Position numbers and translations under genes: made by a program
Shown here: one piece after another, positions 16,792 to 24,885 of the stretch
How the letters are laid out: each line of letters begins with the position of its first letter
How positions within the stretch are numbered: the first letter of the stretch is position 1
Source of the DNA: Azospirillum doebereinerae
GTDB taxonomy: Bacteria; Pseudomonadota; Alphaproteobacteria; Azospirillales; Azospirillaceae
Length of the DNA stretch: 64,000 bases
NCBI RefSeq assembly: GCF_003989665.1
Contig: NZ_RZIJ01000004.1
Location: forward strand, 244,157 to 308,156
Direction of reading: 5' to 3'
The notes under the pieces: model-generated
Databases searched by the model: none
What the model saw: the letters and a program-made list of their open reading frames with translations, nothing else
Told to the model about the DNA's origin: nothing

Positions 16792-17747
16792 GCCCGCCTC
16801 CGCGCCGGCAGCAGGGCGGCCAGCGTCGGCAGCAGCCCCTTGGGCATGAAGACCATGGTCGCCATCAGGATCGCGCCCAGCACGATCTGCTGGTAGTCCT
16901 GGAACACCGTCAGCGCCTGCGGCAGCAGGGTCAGCACCACCGCCCCCACCACCGCCCCGAAGGTGGAGGCCATGCCGCCGAACACCACCATGGTCACCAG
17001 CTCGATGGATTTGAAGAAGTCGGCCTTGGCCGGGGTGATCAGCCCGGCGTAATGGGCGAACAGGCTGCCGGCCACGCTGGCGAAGACCGCCGACAGCACG
17101 AAGACCGCCGCCTTGAAGCGCGCGGTGTCGACGCCGACCACCTCGGCCGCGACCTCCGACCCGTGGACGGCGCGCAGGGCGCGTCCCATCGGGCTGTCGA
17201 TCAGATTCAGCGACAGCCAGACCACCGCGACCAGCAGCGCGCCGACCACCCAGTACCACGTCTTCTCGCCGTACAGCTCGAACCCGAAGATGCGGAACGG
17301 CTCGACCGTCATGCCGTCGGGACCGCCGGTCAGGCCGCTCTCGGTGCGCAGCACGATGGAGACGATGATGCCGATCCCCAGCGTCGCCATCGCGAGGTAA
17401 TGGCCCTTCAGCCGCAGGATCGGCTTTGCCACCGCGAAGGCCAGCAGCCCGACGAAGACGGCGCCGGCCAGCAGCGCCAGAACCGGCGGCCAGCCGTAGT
17501 TTCCGGCCAGCACGCCGGACGCGTAGGCGCCGATGCCGAAGAAGCCGGCATGCCCCAGGCTGATCTGCCCGGCGTAGCCGATCAGCAGGTTCAGCCCGAC
17601 GCAGACCACCGCGTTGAAGCCGGCGAGGATGGCGATGTCGAGGTAGAAGTTGTTGGGCAGGAACAGCGGCAGCACCGCGATGACCGCGCCCAGCACCAAC
17701 AGCCCGGTCAGCCGTCCGTGGAGGATGGTTTGGAAAAGGGAAGGCAT
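16788..17747 (-). CDS. livM: ABC transporter permease, LivM type
   Basis: The 319-residue permease has about ten membrane helices and the family segments GLNLLIGYAGQISLGHAGFFGIGAYA and RALRAVHGSEVAAEVVGVD, where the coupling helix contacts the ATPase. GAGGA precedes the ATG at 17747, which lies 12 bases from the livH stop. It forms the translocation pore with LivH. Confidence 0.95.
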   Translation of the reverse strand: MPSLFQTILHGRLTGLLVLGAVIAVLPLFLPNNFYLDIAILAGFNAVVCVGLNLLIGYAGQISLGHAGFFGIGAYASGVLAGNYGWPPVLALLAGAVFVGLLAFAVAKPILRLKGHYLAMATLGIGIIVSIVLRTESGLTGGPDGMTVEPFRIFGFELYGEKTWYWVVGALLVAVVWLSLNLIDSPMGRALRAVHGSEVAAEVVGVDTARFKAAVFVLSAVFASVAGSLFAHYAGLITPAKADFFKSIELVTMVVFGGMASTFGAVVGAVVLTLLPQALTVFQDYQQIVLGAILMATMVFMPKGLLPTLAALLPARRRA

Positions 17748-17758
17748 GGATCGGGTCC

Positions 17759-18634
17759 TCACACGCGCTCGGTGCCGCGTTTGCCGAACAACCCGTTCGG
17801 CAGGAAGAGCAGGACGGCCAGGATGATGACGAAGGCAACCGCGTCCTTGTAGGCCGACGAGATGTAGCCAGCGCCCAGCGCCTCGGCGACGCCGACGATC
17901 AGCCCCCCGGCGACGGCGCCCGGCCCGTGGCCCAGCCCCCCCAGCACGGCGGCGGTGAAGCCCTTCAGCCCCAGCATGATGCCCATCTCGGTGTAGGAGA
18001 AGGTGATCGGCGCCACCACCGCTCCGCCGATGGCGCCCAACGCCGCCGACAGCGCGAAGGAGGCGAGCACCACCCGCTTCACGTCGATGCCCACAAGCTG
18101 CGCCGCCAGCCGGTTGTGCGAGGTGGCGAGCATCGCCTTGCCGGTCAGAGTCCGGTTGAAGAACAGGGCGATGGCGACGATCAGGAGCGCGGCGGTGCCG
18201 ACCACCCACAGCGACTGCGGCTGCATCGAGGCGCCGAGGAATTGGATCGGCGTCTCGCCGGAAAAGGCGTCGAGCCGCTTGAAGTCCTTGCCCCACACCA
18301 GCTCGGCCACCCCGCGCAGGAAGATCGAGGCGCCGATGGTGATGATGATCAGCGTGACGGTGGAGGCGTTGCGCGCCCGCTCCACCGCGAATTTGGCGAC
18401 CAGCACCCCGACCAGCATCGCCCCGCCGCAGCCGATCAGGATCGCCAGCGGCAGCGGCACGCCCGACGCGGTGAGCGTGGCCGAGGCCATGCCGCCGATC
18501 ATGATGAACTCGCCCTGGGCGAAGTTGATGACGTGGCTGGCGTTGTAGACGATCGAGAAGCCGAGCCCCGCCAGCGCGTAGATCGCGCCGATGGTCAGCC
18601 CCGACAGCAGGTATTGCAGCAGTTCCGCGAACAT
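17759..18634 (-). CDS. livH: ABC transporter permease, LivH type
   Basis: The 291-residue permease begins LLQYLLSGLTIGAIYALAGLG, the classic LivH start, and has NFAQGEFIMIGGM and a coupling segment with GKAMLATSHNRLAAQLVGID. About eight helices are expected. A GC-rich repeat (18662-18780) separates it from the upstream livK, as is common between an abundant binding protein and its permease. Confidence 0.95.
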   Translation of the reverse strand: MFAELLQYLLSGLTIGAIYALAGLGFSIVYNASHVINFAQGEFIMIGGMASATLTASGVPLPLAILIGCGGAMLVGVLVAKFAVERARNASTVTLIIITIGASIFLRGVAELVWGKDFKRLDAFSGETPIQFLGASMQPQSLWVVGTAALLIVAIALFFNRTLTGKAMLATSHNRLAAQLVGIDVKRVVLASFALSAALGAIGGAVVAPITFSYTEMGIMLGLKGFTAAVLGGLGHGPGAVAGGLIVGVAEALGAGYISSAYKDAVAFVIILAVLLFLPNGLFGKRGTERV

Positions 18635-18661
18635 CGTGGGTCTTCCGCGATTTGTGAGCTT

Positions 18662-18780
18662 TTCCCCTCCCCCGCTGGGCGGGGGAGGGTCAGGGTGGGG
18701 GCACCATGCGAATACGCTTGCAAACGCGATGCTCGTTCACCCCCATTCCAGCCCTCCCCCGATAGGCGGGGGAGGGGGCA
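18662..18780. repeat. Type B GC-rich intergenic repeat pair (copy b)
   Basis: Two hairpins with cores CCCTCCCCCGCTGGGCGGGGGAGGG-like and CCCTCCCCCGATAGGCGGGG-like occupy almost the whole space between livK and livH. The arms match copy a. Confidence 0.8.
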
Positions 18781-18786
18781 CGCCCC

Positions 18787-19941
18787 TCACTTCACCAGCG
18801 CCCAATCCCCCTGCTTGACCTCGACCATGTGGAAGGCGTCCAGCGTCAGGCCCATGTGGTCCTTGGCCGACATCGTCACGGTGCCGCCGGTGCCGACATA
18901 GCCCTTGGTCTGCTCGATGGCGTCGCGCAGCTTGGCCTTGTCGGTGCCGCCGGCCCGCTTGACCGCGTCCAGCGCGATCATCAGCCCGTCATAGGCATGG
19001 CCGGCGAAGGTCGAGACCTCCGAGCTGAAGGCCTCCTCGTAGACCTTGGTGAACTCGGTCACGACCTTCTTCTGGGGATCCTCGGCGGGAAGCTGCGCCG
19101 CGACGACCAGCCCGGCCGCCGGCAGCCGCACGCCCTCGGCGGCGCCGCCGGCCAGCCGGATGAACTCCTTCGACGCCACGCCGTGCGACTGGTAGAGCGG
19201 CAGCGCGATGCCGAGCTGGCGGTAGTTCTTGGTCACCACCGCCGGCCCCTGCCCCAGCCCGAACACCAGCACGGCCTGCGCCGCCGCGTTGTTGCGGATC
19301 TTGGTCAGCTGCGCCGTCACGTCGGTGTCCTTGGCACCGTAGGTCTCGTCGGCGACCAGTTCGATCCCGCGCTCCTTGGCGACGGCGAGCGTCTGTTCGC
19401 GGCCCGACTTGCCGAAGCCGGAATCCTCCGAAACCAGCGCCAGCTTGGTCAGGCCGCGCGCCTTCATGTCGTCCATGACCTTCTCGGCGGCCATGCGGTC
19501 GGTGTGCGGGGTCTTGAACACCCATTTCCTCACCGGCTCGACGATCACGACGGCGCCGGCCAGCGAGATGAAGGGCACCTCGCCGCGCTCCACCAGCGGG
19601 GCCGCCGCCATGGTCGCCGCCGTCGTCGTGCCGCCGACGATCACGTCCACCTTGTCGCTCTCGATCAGACGCTTGGTGAAGGACGCCGCCTTGTCCGCCG
19701 CCCCGCCGTCGTCGTAGACGGTCAACTGCACCGGGCGCCCGTCGACGCCGCCGGCCTGGTTGATGCGGTCGGCGTAAAGCTCCAGCACCTTCTTCTCCGG
19801 GTCGCCCAGGAAGGAGGCCGGGCCGGTCGCCGAGACGATGGCCCCGATCTTGATCGGCTCGGCGGCCGACACCGTCCCCGCCAAGCCGCCGAGCGCCAGA
19901 CCGACCACGCCGGCCATGGTGGAGAGCAAGCGATTGCGCAT
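18787..19941 (-). CDS. livK: Periplasmic substrate-binding protein of the Liv-type importer
   Basis: The 384-residue protein has a signal peptide ending in TVSAAEP and the periplasmic-binding-protein type I fold: IKIGAIVSATGPASFLGDPEK, VDVIVGGTTTAATMAAAPL and FAGHAYDGLMIALDAV. GAGGAAACC precedes the ATG at 19941. Relatives bind branched-chain amino acids, benzoate derivatives or other small acids; the neighbouring PaaX regulator and ring-cleavage enzymes favour an aromatic acid, by inference. It is the first gene of the minus-strand livKHMGF-maiA run and diverges from paaX. Confidence 0.92.
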   Translation of the reverse strand: MRNRLLSTMAGVVGLALGGLAGTVSAAEPIKIGAIVSATGPASFLGDPEKKVLELYADRINQAGGVDGRPVQLTVYDDGGAADKAASFTKRLIESDKVDVIVGGTTTAATMAAAPLVERGEVPFISLAGAVVIVEPVRKWVFKTPHTDRMAAEKVMDDMKARGLTKLALVSEDSGFGKSGREQTLAVAKERGIELVADETYGAKDTDVTAQLTKIRNNAAAQAVLVFGLGQGPAVVTKNYRQLGIALPLYQSHGVASKEFIRLAGGAAEGVRLPAAGLVVAAQLPAEDPQKKVVTEFTKVYEEAFSSEVSTFAGHAYDGLMIALDAVKRAGGTDKAKLRDAIEQTKGYVGTGGTVTMSAKDHMGLTLDAFHMVEVKQGDWALVK

Positions 19942-20250
19942 GGTTTCCTCCCGTTCGGATCCGCCCTTCGTTGGATCAAAGGACGATTTGCGTTCCATAA
20001 TGTTTCAAAAGAAATGATTTCGGAAGGGGAATTCTGGACCTGCCCCAAGGACGGCAGCCGGCATTATGACACAATTTTCTTTTGCTAACCGAAAGCTATT
20101 GTATCACGTTATTGTTTGTCAAACGGAAAGTCCGGAACAGTGCGCATTGAGTTTCCGGCCCCATGCCGCTGGCCCTGAGGGGGAAGGGTTGCGTATACGT
20201 TGCGTCTTCAAGGACACCCCAATCTTTTGCGAAAAGGACGCCCTGTCCGC
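19942..20250. promoter_or_regulatory. Divergent control region between livK and the PaaX-family gene
   Basis: This 309-base stretch is clearly more AT-rich than its surroundings, especially 19980-20130, and must hold the livK and paaX promoters. It contains the half-site pair at 20067-20106 described separately. I see no gene in it. Confidence 0.7.
20067..20106. promoter_or_regulatory. Candidate PaaX-family operator (long-spaced inverted half-sites)
   Basis: TGACACA (20067-20073) and TGTATCA (20100-20106) form an inverted pair separated by 26 bases. A near-identical pair with a 25-base spacer precedes the diiron oxygenase gene (21369-21407). PaaX proteins of enterobacteria and Pseudomonas are known to use short inverted arms with a spacer of about this size, but their arm sequence differs. 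Assignment is inference. Confidence 0.4.
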
Positions 20251-21207
20251 ATGGCCCGCCCGCGCCGTCTCGACGATCTCGCCGCCCAACTCACCGAGGC
20301 GGTCGCCCCCCGCGCGAAGTCGCTGATCATCACCGTCTACGGCGACGCGGTGCTGCCCCATGGCGGCTCGGCGTGGCTGGGCGGGCTGATCGACCTGATG
20401 GCGCATTTCGGCATGAGCGAGCGGATCGTCCGCACCTCGGTCTTCCGGCTGTGCAAGGACGATTGGCTGGCCAACACCCAGATCGGGCGGCGCAGCTTCT
20501 ACCGGGCGACCGACAGCGGAAAGGAGCGCTTCGCGGCGGCGGGGCGGCGCATCTACGCGCCGCTGACCCGCGAATGGGACCGGGGCTGGGACCTGCTGAT
20601 GGTGCCGCCCAACGCGCTGGACGGCGAGACCCGCGATTCGCTGAAGCGCGAGCTGCTGTGGCAGGGCTTCGGCGCCGCCTCGGCCACGGTCTACGCCCAC
20701 CCCAACTGCGACGAAGCGGCGATGCACCGTCTGCTGGCCGCGTTGGGGGTCGCCGACAAAGTCGTCCATATGAAGGCGACGCTGGACCGCGCCGGCGGGT
20801 TCGGGGCGCTGCGCGATCTGGTGCGCGGCTGCTGGGACGTGGATCAACTGGAGCACGACTACGCCGCCTTCCTGGATCGCTTCCGCCCGGTCTGGGCGGC
20901 GTTGGACGTCCGGGAGGCGCCCGATCCGCGCACCGCCTTCGTGATCCGGACGCTGATGATCCACGACTTTCGCCGCATCCTGCTGCGCGACCCGATGCTG
21001 CCGCCCGACCTGCTGCCGGCGGATTGGCCAGGGCAGGAGTCGCGGATGCTGACGCGCAACCTCTACCGGCGGCTGGCCGGGCCATCGGAATCCTATCTGA
21101 TGTCGGCCCTGACCACCGCCAACGGCCCGCTCCCCGAGGCCGATCCCGCCTTCGCCACCCGCTTCGGCGGCTTGGCCGACAGCGAGGCCTTCGCCGGGGC
21201 GCTCTGA
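20251..21207 (+). CDS. paaX: PaaX-family transcriptional repressor
   Basis: The 318-residue protein has the PaaX layout: an N-terminal winged helix (SLIITVYGDAVLPHGGSAWLG, then ERIVRTSVFRLCKDDWL), a central domain starting at WDRGWDLLMVPP, and a C-terminal ligand domain with RTAFVIRTLMIHDFRRILLRDP and LPADWPG. PaaX repressors respond to phenylacetyl-CoA or related CoA esters. The ATG at 20251 is chosen because the family begins there and AAGGA lies 14 bases upstream. The gene diverges from livK and is followed, after 266 bases, by the diiron oxygenase, so it probably controls both. In this cluster the ligand could be another aromatic acyl-CoA. Confidence 0.9.
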   Translation: MARPRRLDDLAAQLTEAVAPRAKSLIITVYGDAVLPHGGSAWLGGLIDLMAHFGMSERIVRTSVFRLCKDDWLANTQIGRRSFYRATDSGKERFAAAGRRIYAPLTREWDRGWDLLMVPPNALDGETRDSLKRELLWQGFGAASATVYAHPNCDEAAMHRLLAALGVADKVVHMKATLDRAGGFGALRDLVRGCWDVDQLEHDYAAFLDRFRPVWAALDVREAPDPRTAFVIRTLMIHDFRRILLRDPMLPPDLLPADWPGQESRMLTRNLYRRLAGPSESYLMSALTTANGPLPEADPAFATRFGGLADSEAFAGAL

Positions 21208-21289
21208 ACCGCCCCGGCGCCGCGCGTGGCTCCCCCACGCGCACGCATCCGATACCCATATCCCCAGATTGCTTGACCAACGGAACGAT

Positions 21290-21303
21290 TTGATCTGGAT
21301 CAA
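21290..21303. promoter_or_regulatory. Perfect FNR/FixK-type box upstream of the diiron oxygenase
   Basis: TTGATCTGGATCAA is a full palindrome that matches the FNR/FixK consensus at every specified base. It lies 171 bases upstream of the oxygenase ATG and upstream of the candidate PaaX half-sites, as expected for an activator site with a repressor site downstream. It suggests induction at low oxygen. Confidence 0.78.
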
Positions 21304-21368
21304 TCGCTTCCAATGCCAGGGATTCGTTTTCTTACAGTGGCTTGAGTGGAAACGCCACCCCATTTATG

Positions 21369-21407
21369 CGATACAGATATCGTTGATAGATGGAAAATTA
21401 TGTGTCA
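21369..21407. promoter_or_regulatory. Candidate PaaX-family operator upstream of the diiron oxygenase
   Basis: CGATACA (21369-21375) and TGTGTCA (21401-21407) form an inverted pair with a 25-base spacer and resemble the pair in the livK-paaX region. The right arm overlaps the perfect 12-bp palindrome GTCATTAATGAC (21404-21415). Confidence 0.4.
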
Positions 21408-21473
21408 TTAATGACCACAAGGCGCCGATGGACAAACGCGAGCGCACAATCGAATTCCCGGAGGAAACGCCCC

Positions 21474-22502
21474 ATGGCCAAGGACTACGTCCCCATCGCC
21501 AACACGATGGACCTGCCCCCCGCCACCCCCCAGCCCAACGTCTACCCGCTGTCCTGGGACTCCCACACGAAGAAGCTGGAGGAGGTCTACGCCGCCGCCC
21601 AGCGCGAGGTCTGGGATCCCGCCAAGCTGCCCTGGGACAGCTTCGACGTCTCCCGCTACTCCTGGGAGGAGCGCGAGGCCATCGCCTATTGGTGGACGAT
21701 CCTCTCGGTGTTCGACGCCTCGGCTCCGCCGGTCTTCGCCCACGCGCTGATCAAGACCTACGAGGTCCATGAGGAGGATCCCGTCCGCCGCTGCTTCTTC
21801 TCCGTCACCCGCGACGAGCAGAACCACGAGCAGATGTGCGGTCTCGCCATCACCAAGCTGCTGGAATCCTCCAGCCCGCTGACCCACACGCCGCGCACCG
21901 AGCTCGGCCGCCGGCTGCAGCGCAACGCCCACTGGCTCTACTACAACGGCGGGCGTTACTGGGACGGCTACAAGAAGGCGGTGCCGAAATACTCGCTGGC
22001 GGTGCTGTTCAGCTCCTTCCTGATGGGCGAGATCGCGGCGGCGACCATCTTCCACCAGATGGCGGCGGGCTGCACCGAGCCGGTCTTCAAGGAGGCGTTC
22101 CGCAACATCGGCCGCGACGAAGGCCGCCACATGGCGATCTGCCTGTCGGTGATGGAGCGCGACTACCCCACCCTGGCGGTCGAGGACCGCGCCATCATCA
22201 CCAAGCAGATCCGCGCCGGCTACCTGTTCCTGTCCGCCGTGCTGTTCGAGCCGCCGCCGCAGTTCTGGGACCTGCCCGACGACTTCATCGCCACCCAGCG
22301 CGAGGGCGAGGCGGTCGCCCGCAAGGCCGGTTTCCACATTCCGACCTACGAGGCGAAGAAGGACAACTGGTGCAACGCGATGCTGAACCTGAAGGGGGTT
22401 CTGGACCGCTACGGCATCCCCTTCCCGGCGATCCCGGAGGTCGGCATCACCGGCGAGGAGGTGCGCGACATCGACATGGACGAGATCATCCCGGTCTTCT
22501 GA
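21474..22502 (+). CDS. Ferritin-like diiron protein, probable oxygenase component
   Basis: The 342-residue protein has two ExxH motifs in helices: Glu115-His118 (RDEQNHEQM) and Glu216-His219 (RDEGRHMAI), plus Glu186 (LMGEIAAATIF) thirty residues before the second. This is the carboxylate-bridged diiron pattern of a four-helix bundle. The first-helix ligand is less obvious (Asp81, or a Glu at 65-68). No membrane segment or signal is seen. GGAGG precedes the ATG at 21474. The next gene encodes a 2Fe-2S/FAD reductase, so the two probably form a two-component oxygenase. It is shorter than benzoyl-CoA epoxidase BoxB and I cannot assign it to a characterised enzyme; the aromatic setting suggests a ring or amine substrate. 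A peroxidase or ligand-binding role is the alternative. Confidence 0.8.
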   Translation: MAKDYVPIANTMDLPPATPQPNVYPLSWDSHTKKLEEVYAAAQREVWDPAKLPWDSFDVSRYSWEEREAIAYWWTILSVFDASAPPVFAHALIKTYEVHEEDPVRRCFFSVTRDEQNHEQMCGLAITKLLESSSPLTHTPRTELGRRLQRNAHWLYYNGGRYWDGYKKAVPKYSLAVLFSSFLMGEIAAATIFHQMAAGCTEPVFKEAFRNIGRDEGRHMAICLSVMERDYPTLAVEDRAIITKQIRAGYLFLSAVLFEPPPQFWDLPDDFIATQREGEAVARKAGFHIPTYEAKKDNWCNAMLNLKGVLDRYGIPFPAIPEVGITGEEVRDIDMDEIIPVF

Positions 22503-22510
22503 TGCGCGCT

Positions 22511-22600
22511 CCCCCGGCCCCCTTTCCAACCCTCTCCCGCGAAGCGAGGGAGGGAGGGACCCGCTTGCCAGAGCGGGAGGGTGGGGCATCCCCCTTTCCC
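22511..22600. repeat. Type B-like GC-rich intergenic repeat (copy c)
   Basis: Inverted arms CCCTCTCCCGC and GCGAGGGAGGG plus CCCGCTTGCCAGAGCGGGAGGG-like elements fill the space between the oxygenase and reductase genes. It is a diverged copy of the family seen at 15126. Confidence 0.65.
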
Positions 22601-22619
22601 CAAACCGAGGACTTCCCCG

Positions 22620-23675
22620 TTGAGCCGCATCCGCCTCCATCCCTCGGGTCGCACGGTGGACTGCCGCGACGGCGAGACCGTCCTGTCGGCGCTGGAACAG
22701 GCCGGCTACGCCCTGCCCAACAACTGCCGCGCCGGGGCCTGCGGCGAATGCAAGGTGAAGGTGCTGGAGGGGCAATTCGACCAGGGCATGGTGCTCGACA
22801 TGGCGCTGTCCCGGACCGAGCGGGCCAGCGGCTACGGCCTGATGTGCATGGCCAAGCCGATCTCCGACGAGCTGGTGATCGAGTTCGGCACCGCCGACGC
22901 CAAGCCCAAGCTGTTTCCCCCGCGCGAGAACGCGCCCTTCGTCGTCACCGACCGCATCCCCCGCACCCCACGCATGGTGGAACTGCGCCTGCGCCCGCTG
23001 GGCCAGCCGCTGCGCTACTGGCCGGGGCAATACGTGATGCTGGGCGACGCGCGGGCCGGGGCGCCGCCGCGCTGCTACTCCATCGCCAACGCGCCGCGTC
23101 CGGACGGCGAGATCGCCCTCCAGGTCACCCGGATCGACGGCGGCCCAACCAGCGGCTGGATCCACGACCGGTTGGCGGTCGGTGCGACGGTGAGCCTGTC
23201 CGGCCCCTACGGCACCTTCATCGGCGACCCATCGGTGGACAGCCCGGTGCTGTGCCTGGCCGCCGGATCGGGGCTGGCGCCGATCCTGGCGCTGACCGAC
23301 GCGGCGCTGCGCCGGGGCTACCGCCCGCCGGTAACCCTGCTGGTCTCCGCCGCGACCAAGGCCGACCTCTACGAGCAGGGCCTGCTGGCCTACTGGCAGG
23401 CCAAGCACCGCAACGTCACGGTCCGCACGACGCTGACCCGCGCGCCGGGAGAGGATTTGACCGGCCGCATCCCGGCGGTCCTGCCCGGTCTGTTCCCCGA
23501 CCTGTCGGAGCATTCGGTGTTCGTCGCCGGCAGCCCCTCCTTCGTCGAGGACTGCGTCGTCGCCGCCAAGGCGCTGGGCGCCAGGGACGAGCGGATCCAC
23601 AGCGAAGGTTACGTCTCGCAGCACATCCCCGAGACACCCCCGGTGGAACGGCTGATGGCCGGCGTCATGGCGTGA
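22620..23675 (+). CDS. 2Fe-2S/FAD/NAD oxygenase reductase
   Basis: The 351-residue protein has an N-terminal plant-type ferredoxin domain with cysteines in NNCRAGACGECKV and GLMCMAKP. An FAD-binding barrel follows with RCYSIANAP, then an NAD-binding domain with AAGSGLAPILAL and a C-terminal FVAGSPSFVEDC. The order ferredoxin-FAD-NAD is that of BenC/XylZ-type oxygenase reductases, unlike PaaE, whose ferredoxin domain is C-terminal. It would pass electrons from NAD(P)H to the diiron protein. TTG at 22620 is taken as start because the ferredoxin domain begins there and GAGG lies nine bases upstream; a GTG at 22581 inside the repeat is possible. It is 117 bases downstream of the diiron gene. Confidence 0.9.
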   Translation: MSRIRLHPSGRTVDCRDGETVLSALEQAGYALPNNCRAGACGECKVKVLEGQFDQGMVLDMALSRTERASGYGLMCMAKPISDELVIEFGTADAKPKLFPPRENAPFVVTDRIPRTPRMVELRLRPLGQPLRYWPGQYVMLGDARAGAPPRCYSIANAPRPDGEIALQVTRIDGGPTSGWIHDRLAVGATVSLSGPYGTFIGDPSVDSPVLCLAAGSGLAPILALTDAALRRGYRPPVTLLVSAATKADLYEQGLLAYWQAKHRNVTVRTTLTRAPGEDLTGRIPAVLPGLFPDLSEHSVFVAGSPSFVEDCVVAAKALGARDERIHSEGYVSQHIPETPPVERLMAGVMA

Positions 23676-23720
23676 GTTAAGCGGGCGCGCCGGCTCTTGG
23701 GTCCCACGCGCCCACCCAAC

Positions 23721-24737
23721 TCACGGCCCCTCGTAGCGCACGACCTCCTGGTCGATGGCGCCGAAGACGCTGGCGCCGGTCTCGTCGAACAGCTCGATCC
23801 GCACGCGGTCGCCGAAACGCAGGAAGGGCGTCTTCGGGGCGCCGGACTCGATGGTCTCGATGGTGCGCAGCTCGGCGAGGCAGGAATAGCCGACGCCGCC
23901 CTCGCCCACCGGCTTGCCGGGGCCGCCGTCCAGCTTGTTCGACACGGTGCCCGACCCGACGATGCTGCCCGCCGCCAGATGGCGGGTCTTGGCGGCGTGC
24001 GCCAGCAGGGTCGGGAAGTCGAAGGTCATGTCCACGCCCGCGTCGGGCGTCCCGAACAGCTGCCCGTTCAGCCGGGTCACCAGCGGCCGGTTGACCCGCC
24101 CGCCGTCCCAGGCCGCTCCCAACTCGTCCGGCGTCACCGCGACGGGGGAGAAGCTGGATGCCGGCTTGGACTGGAAGAAGCCGAAGCCCTTGCCCAGCTC
24201 GGCCGGGATCAAGTTGCGCAAGGACACGTCGTTGACCAGCATCAGCAGCCGGATGTGCCCGCCCGCCGCCGCCGCCGGCACGCCCATCGGCACGTCGCCG
24301 GTGACGACGGCGATCTCGGCCTCGAAATCGACGCCCCAGGCTTCGGTCACCGCCGGGATCGGGTCGGTCGGCCCGAGGAAACCGTCCGAACAGCCCTGGT
24401 ACATCAGCGGGTCGGTCCAAAAACTGGGCGGCATCTCCGCGCCGCGCGCCTTGCGGACCAGCTCCACATGGTTGACGTAGGCCGATCCGTCCGCCCATTG
24501 GTAGGCGCGCGGCAGCGGTGAGGCCGCCAGCGCCGGGTCGAACGGTTCGCCCGCCGCCGGGTCGTCGTTCAGGCCACGATAGACCGCCTCCAGCGCCGGC
24601 TCGGCCACGTCCCAGTCGTCGAGCGCCGCCTGCAGCGTCCGCGCGATGCCGGGGACCGCGCGGGCGCGGGACAGGTCGCGCGACACCACGACCAGGGTGC
24701 CGTCGCGCCCGCCCGCCTTCAAACTCGCCAGCTTCAT
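23721..24737 (-). CDS. Fumarylacetoacetase-family hydrolase
   Basis: The 338-residue protein belongs to the fumarylacetoacetate hydrolase fold. Visible are the metal-binding DFEAEIAVVTGD region, NDVSLRNLIP, GFGFFQSKPASSFSP and the Gly-rich AAGSIVGSGTVSNK. It is the size of the bacterial enzyme found in homogentisate clusters. With maleylacetoacetate isomerase at 14453 it could complete breakdown of homogentisate (to fumarate and acetoacetate) or of gentisate-type intermediates; no ring-cleaving dioxygenase is in the window. The ATG at 24737 starts MKLASLKAGG, typical of the family. It diverges from the MarR gene, with 148 bases between. Confidence 0.88.
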   Translation of the reverse strand: MKLASLKAGGRDGTLVVVSRDLSRARAVPGIARTLQAALDDWDVAEPALEAVYRGLNDDPAAGEPFDPALAASPLPRAYQWADGSAYVNHVELVRKARGAEMPPSFWTDPLMYQGCSDGFLGPTDPIPAVTEAWGVDFEAEIAVVTGDVPMGVPAAAAGGHIRLLMLVNDVSLRNLIPAELGKGFGFFQSKPASSFSPVAVTPDELGAAWDGGRVNRPLVTRLNGQLFGTPDAGVDMTFDFPTLLAHAAKTRHLAAGSIVGSGTVSNKLDGGPGKPVGEGGVGYSCLAELRTIETIESGAPKTPFLRFGDRVRIELFDETGASVFGAIDQEVVRYEGP

Positions 24738-24819
24738 CGTCTCTCGTCCCTTGTCGGTGGCGTTCCCATCGGTGGCGCCGGTTGCGGACCGCGTTCGTCG
24801 GCACTCAAGATATTTTCGA

Positions 24820-24834
24820 TTGAAACTGTTGCAA
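24820..24834. promoter_or_regulatory. Candidate MarR operator
   Basis: TTGAAAC-T-GTTGCAA is an inverted repeat around a central base, six of seven positions pairing, in the short AT-rich space between the divergent fumarylacetoacetase-family and MarR genes. MarR proteins usually bind such palindromes over their own divergent promoters. Confidence 0.45.
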
Positions 24835-24885
24835 GCATAAAATTCCGGGTCAGGATGGATTCGGACAAACGACACGAAAACCGCC

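Noticed and set aside
19969..19983. ATCAA half-site upstream of livK as an FNR box.
   Set aside because: The other half-site (CTTCG) does not fit TTGAT.
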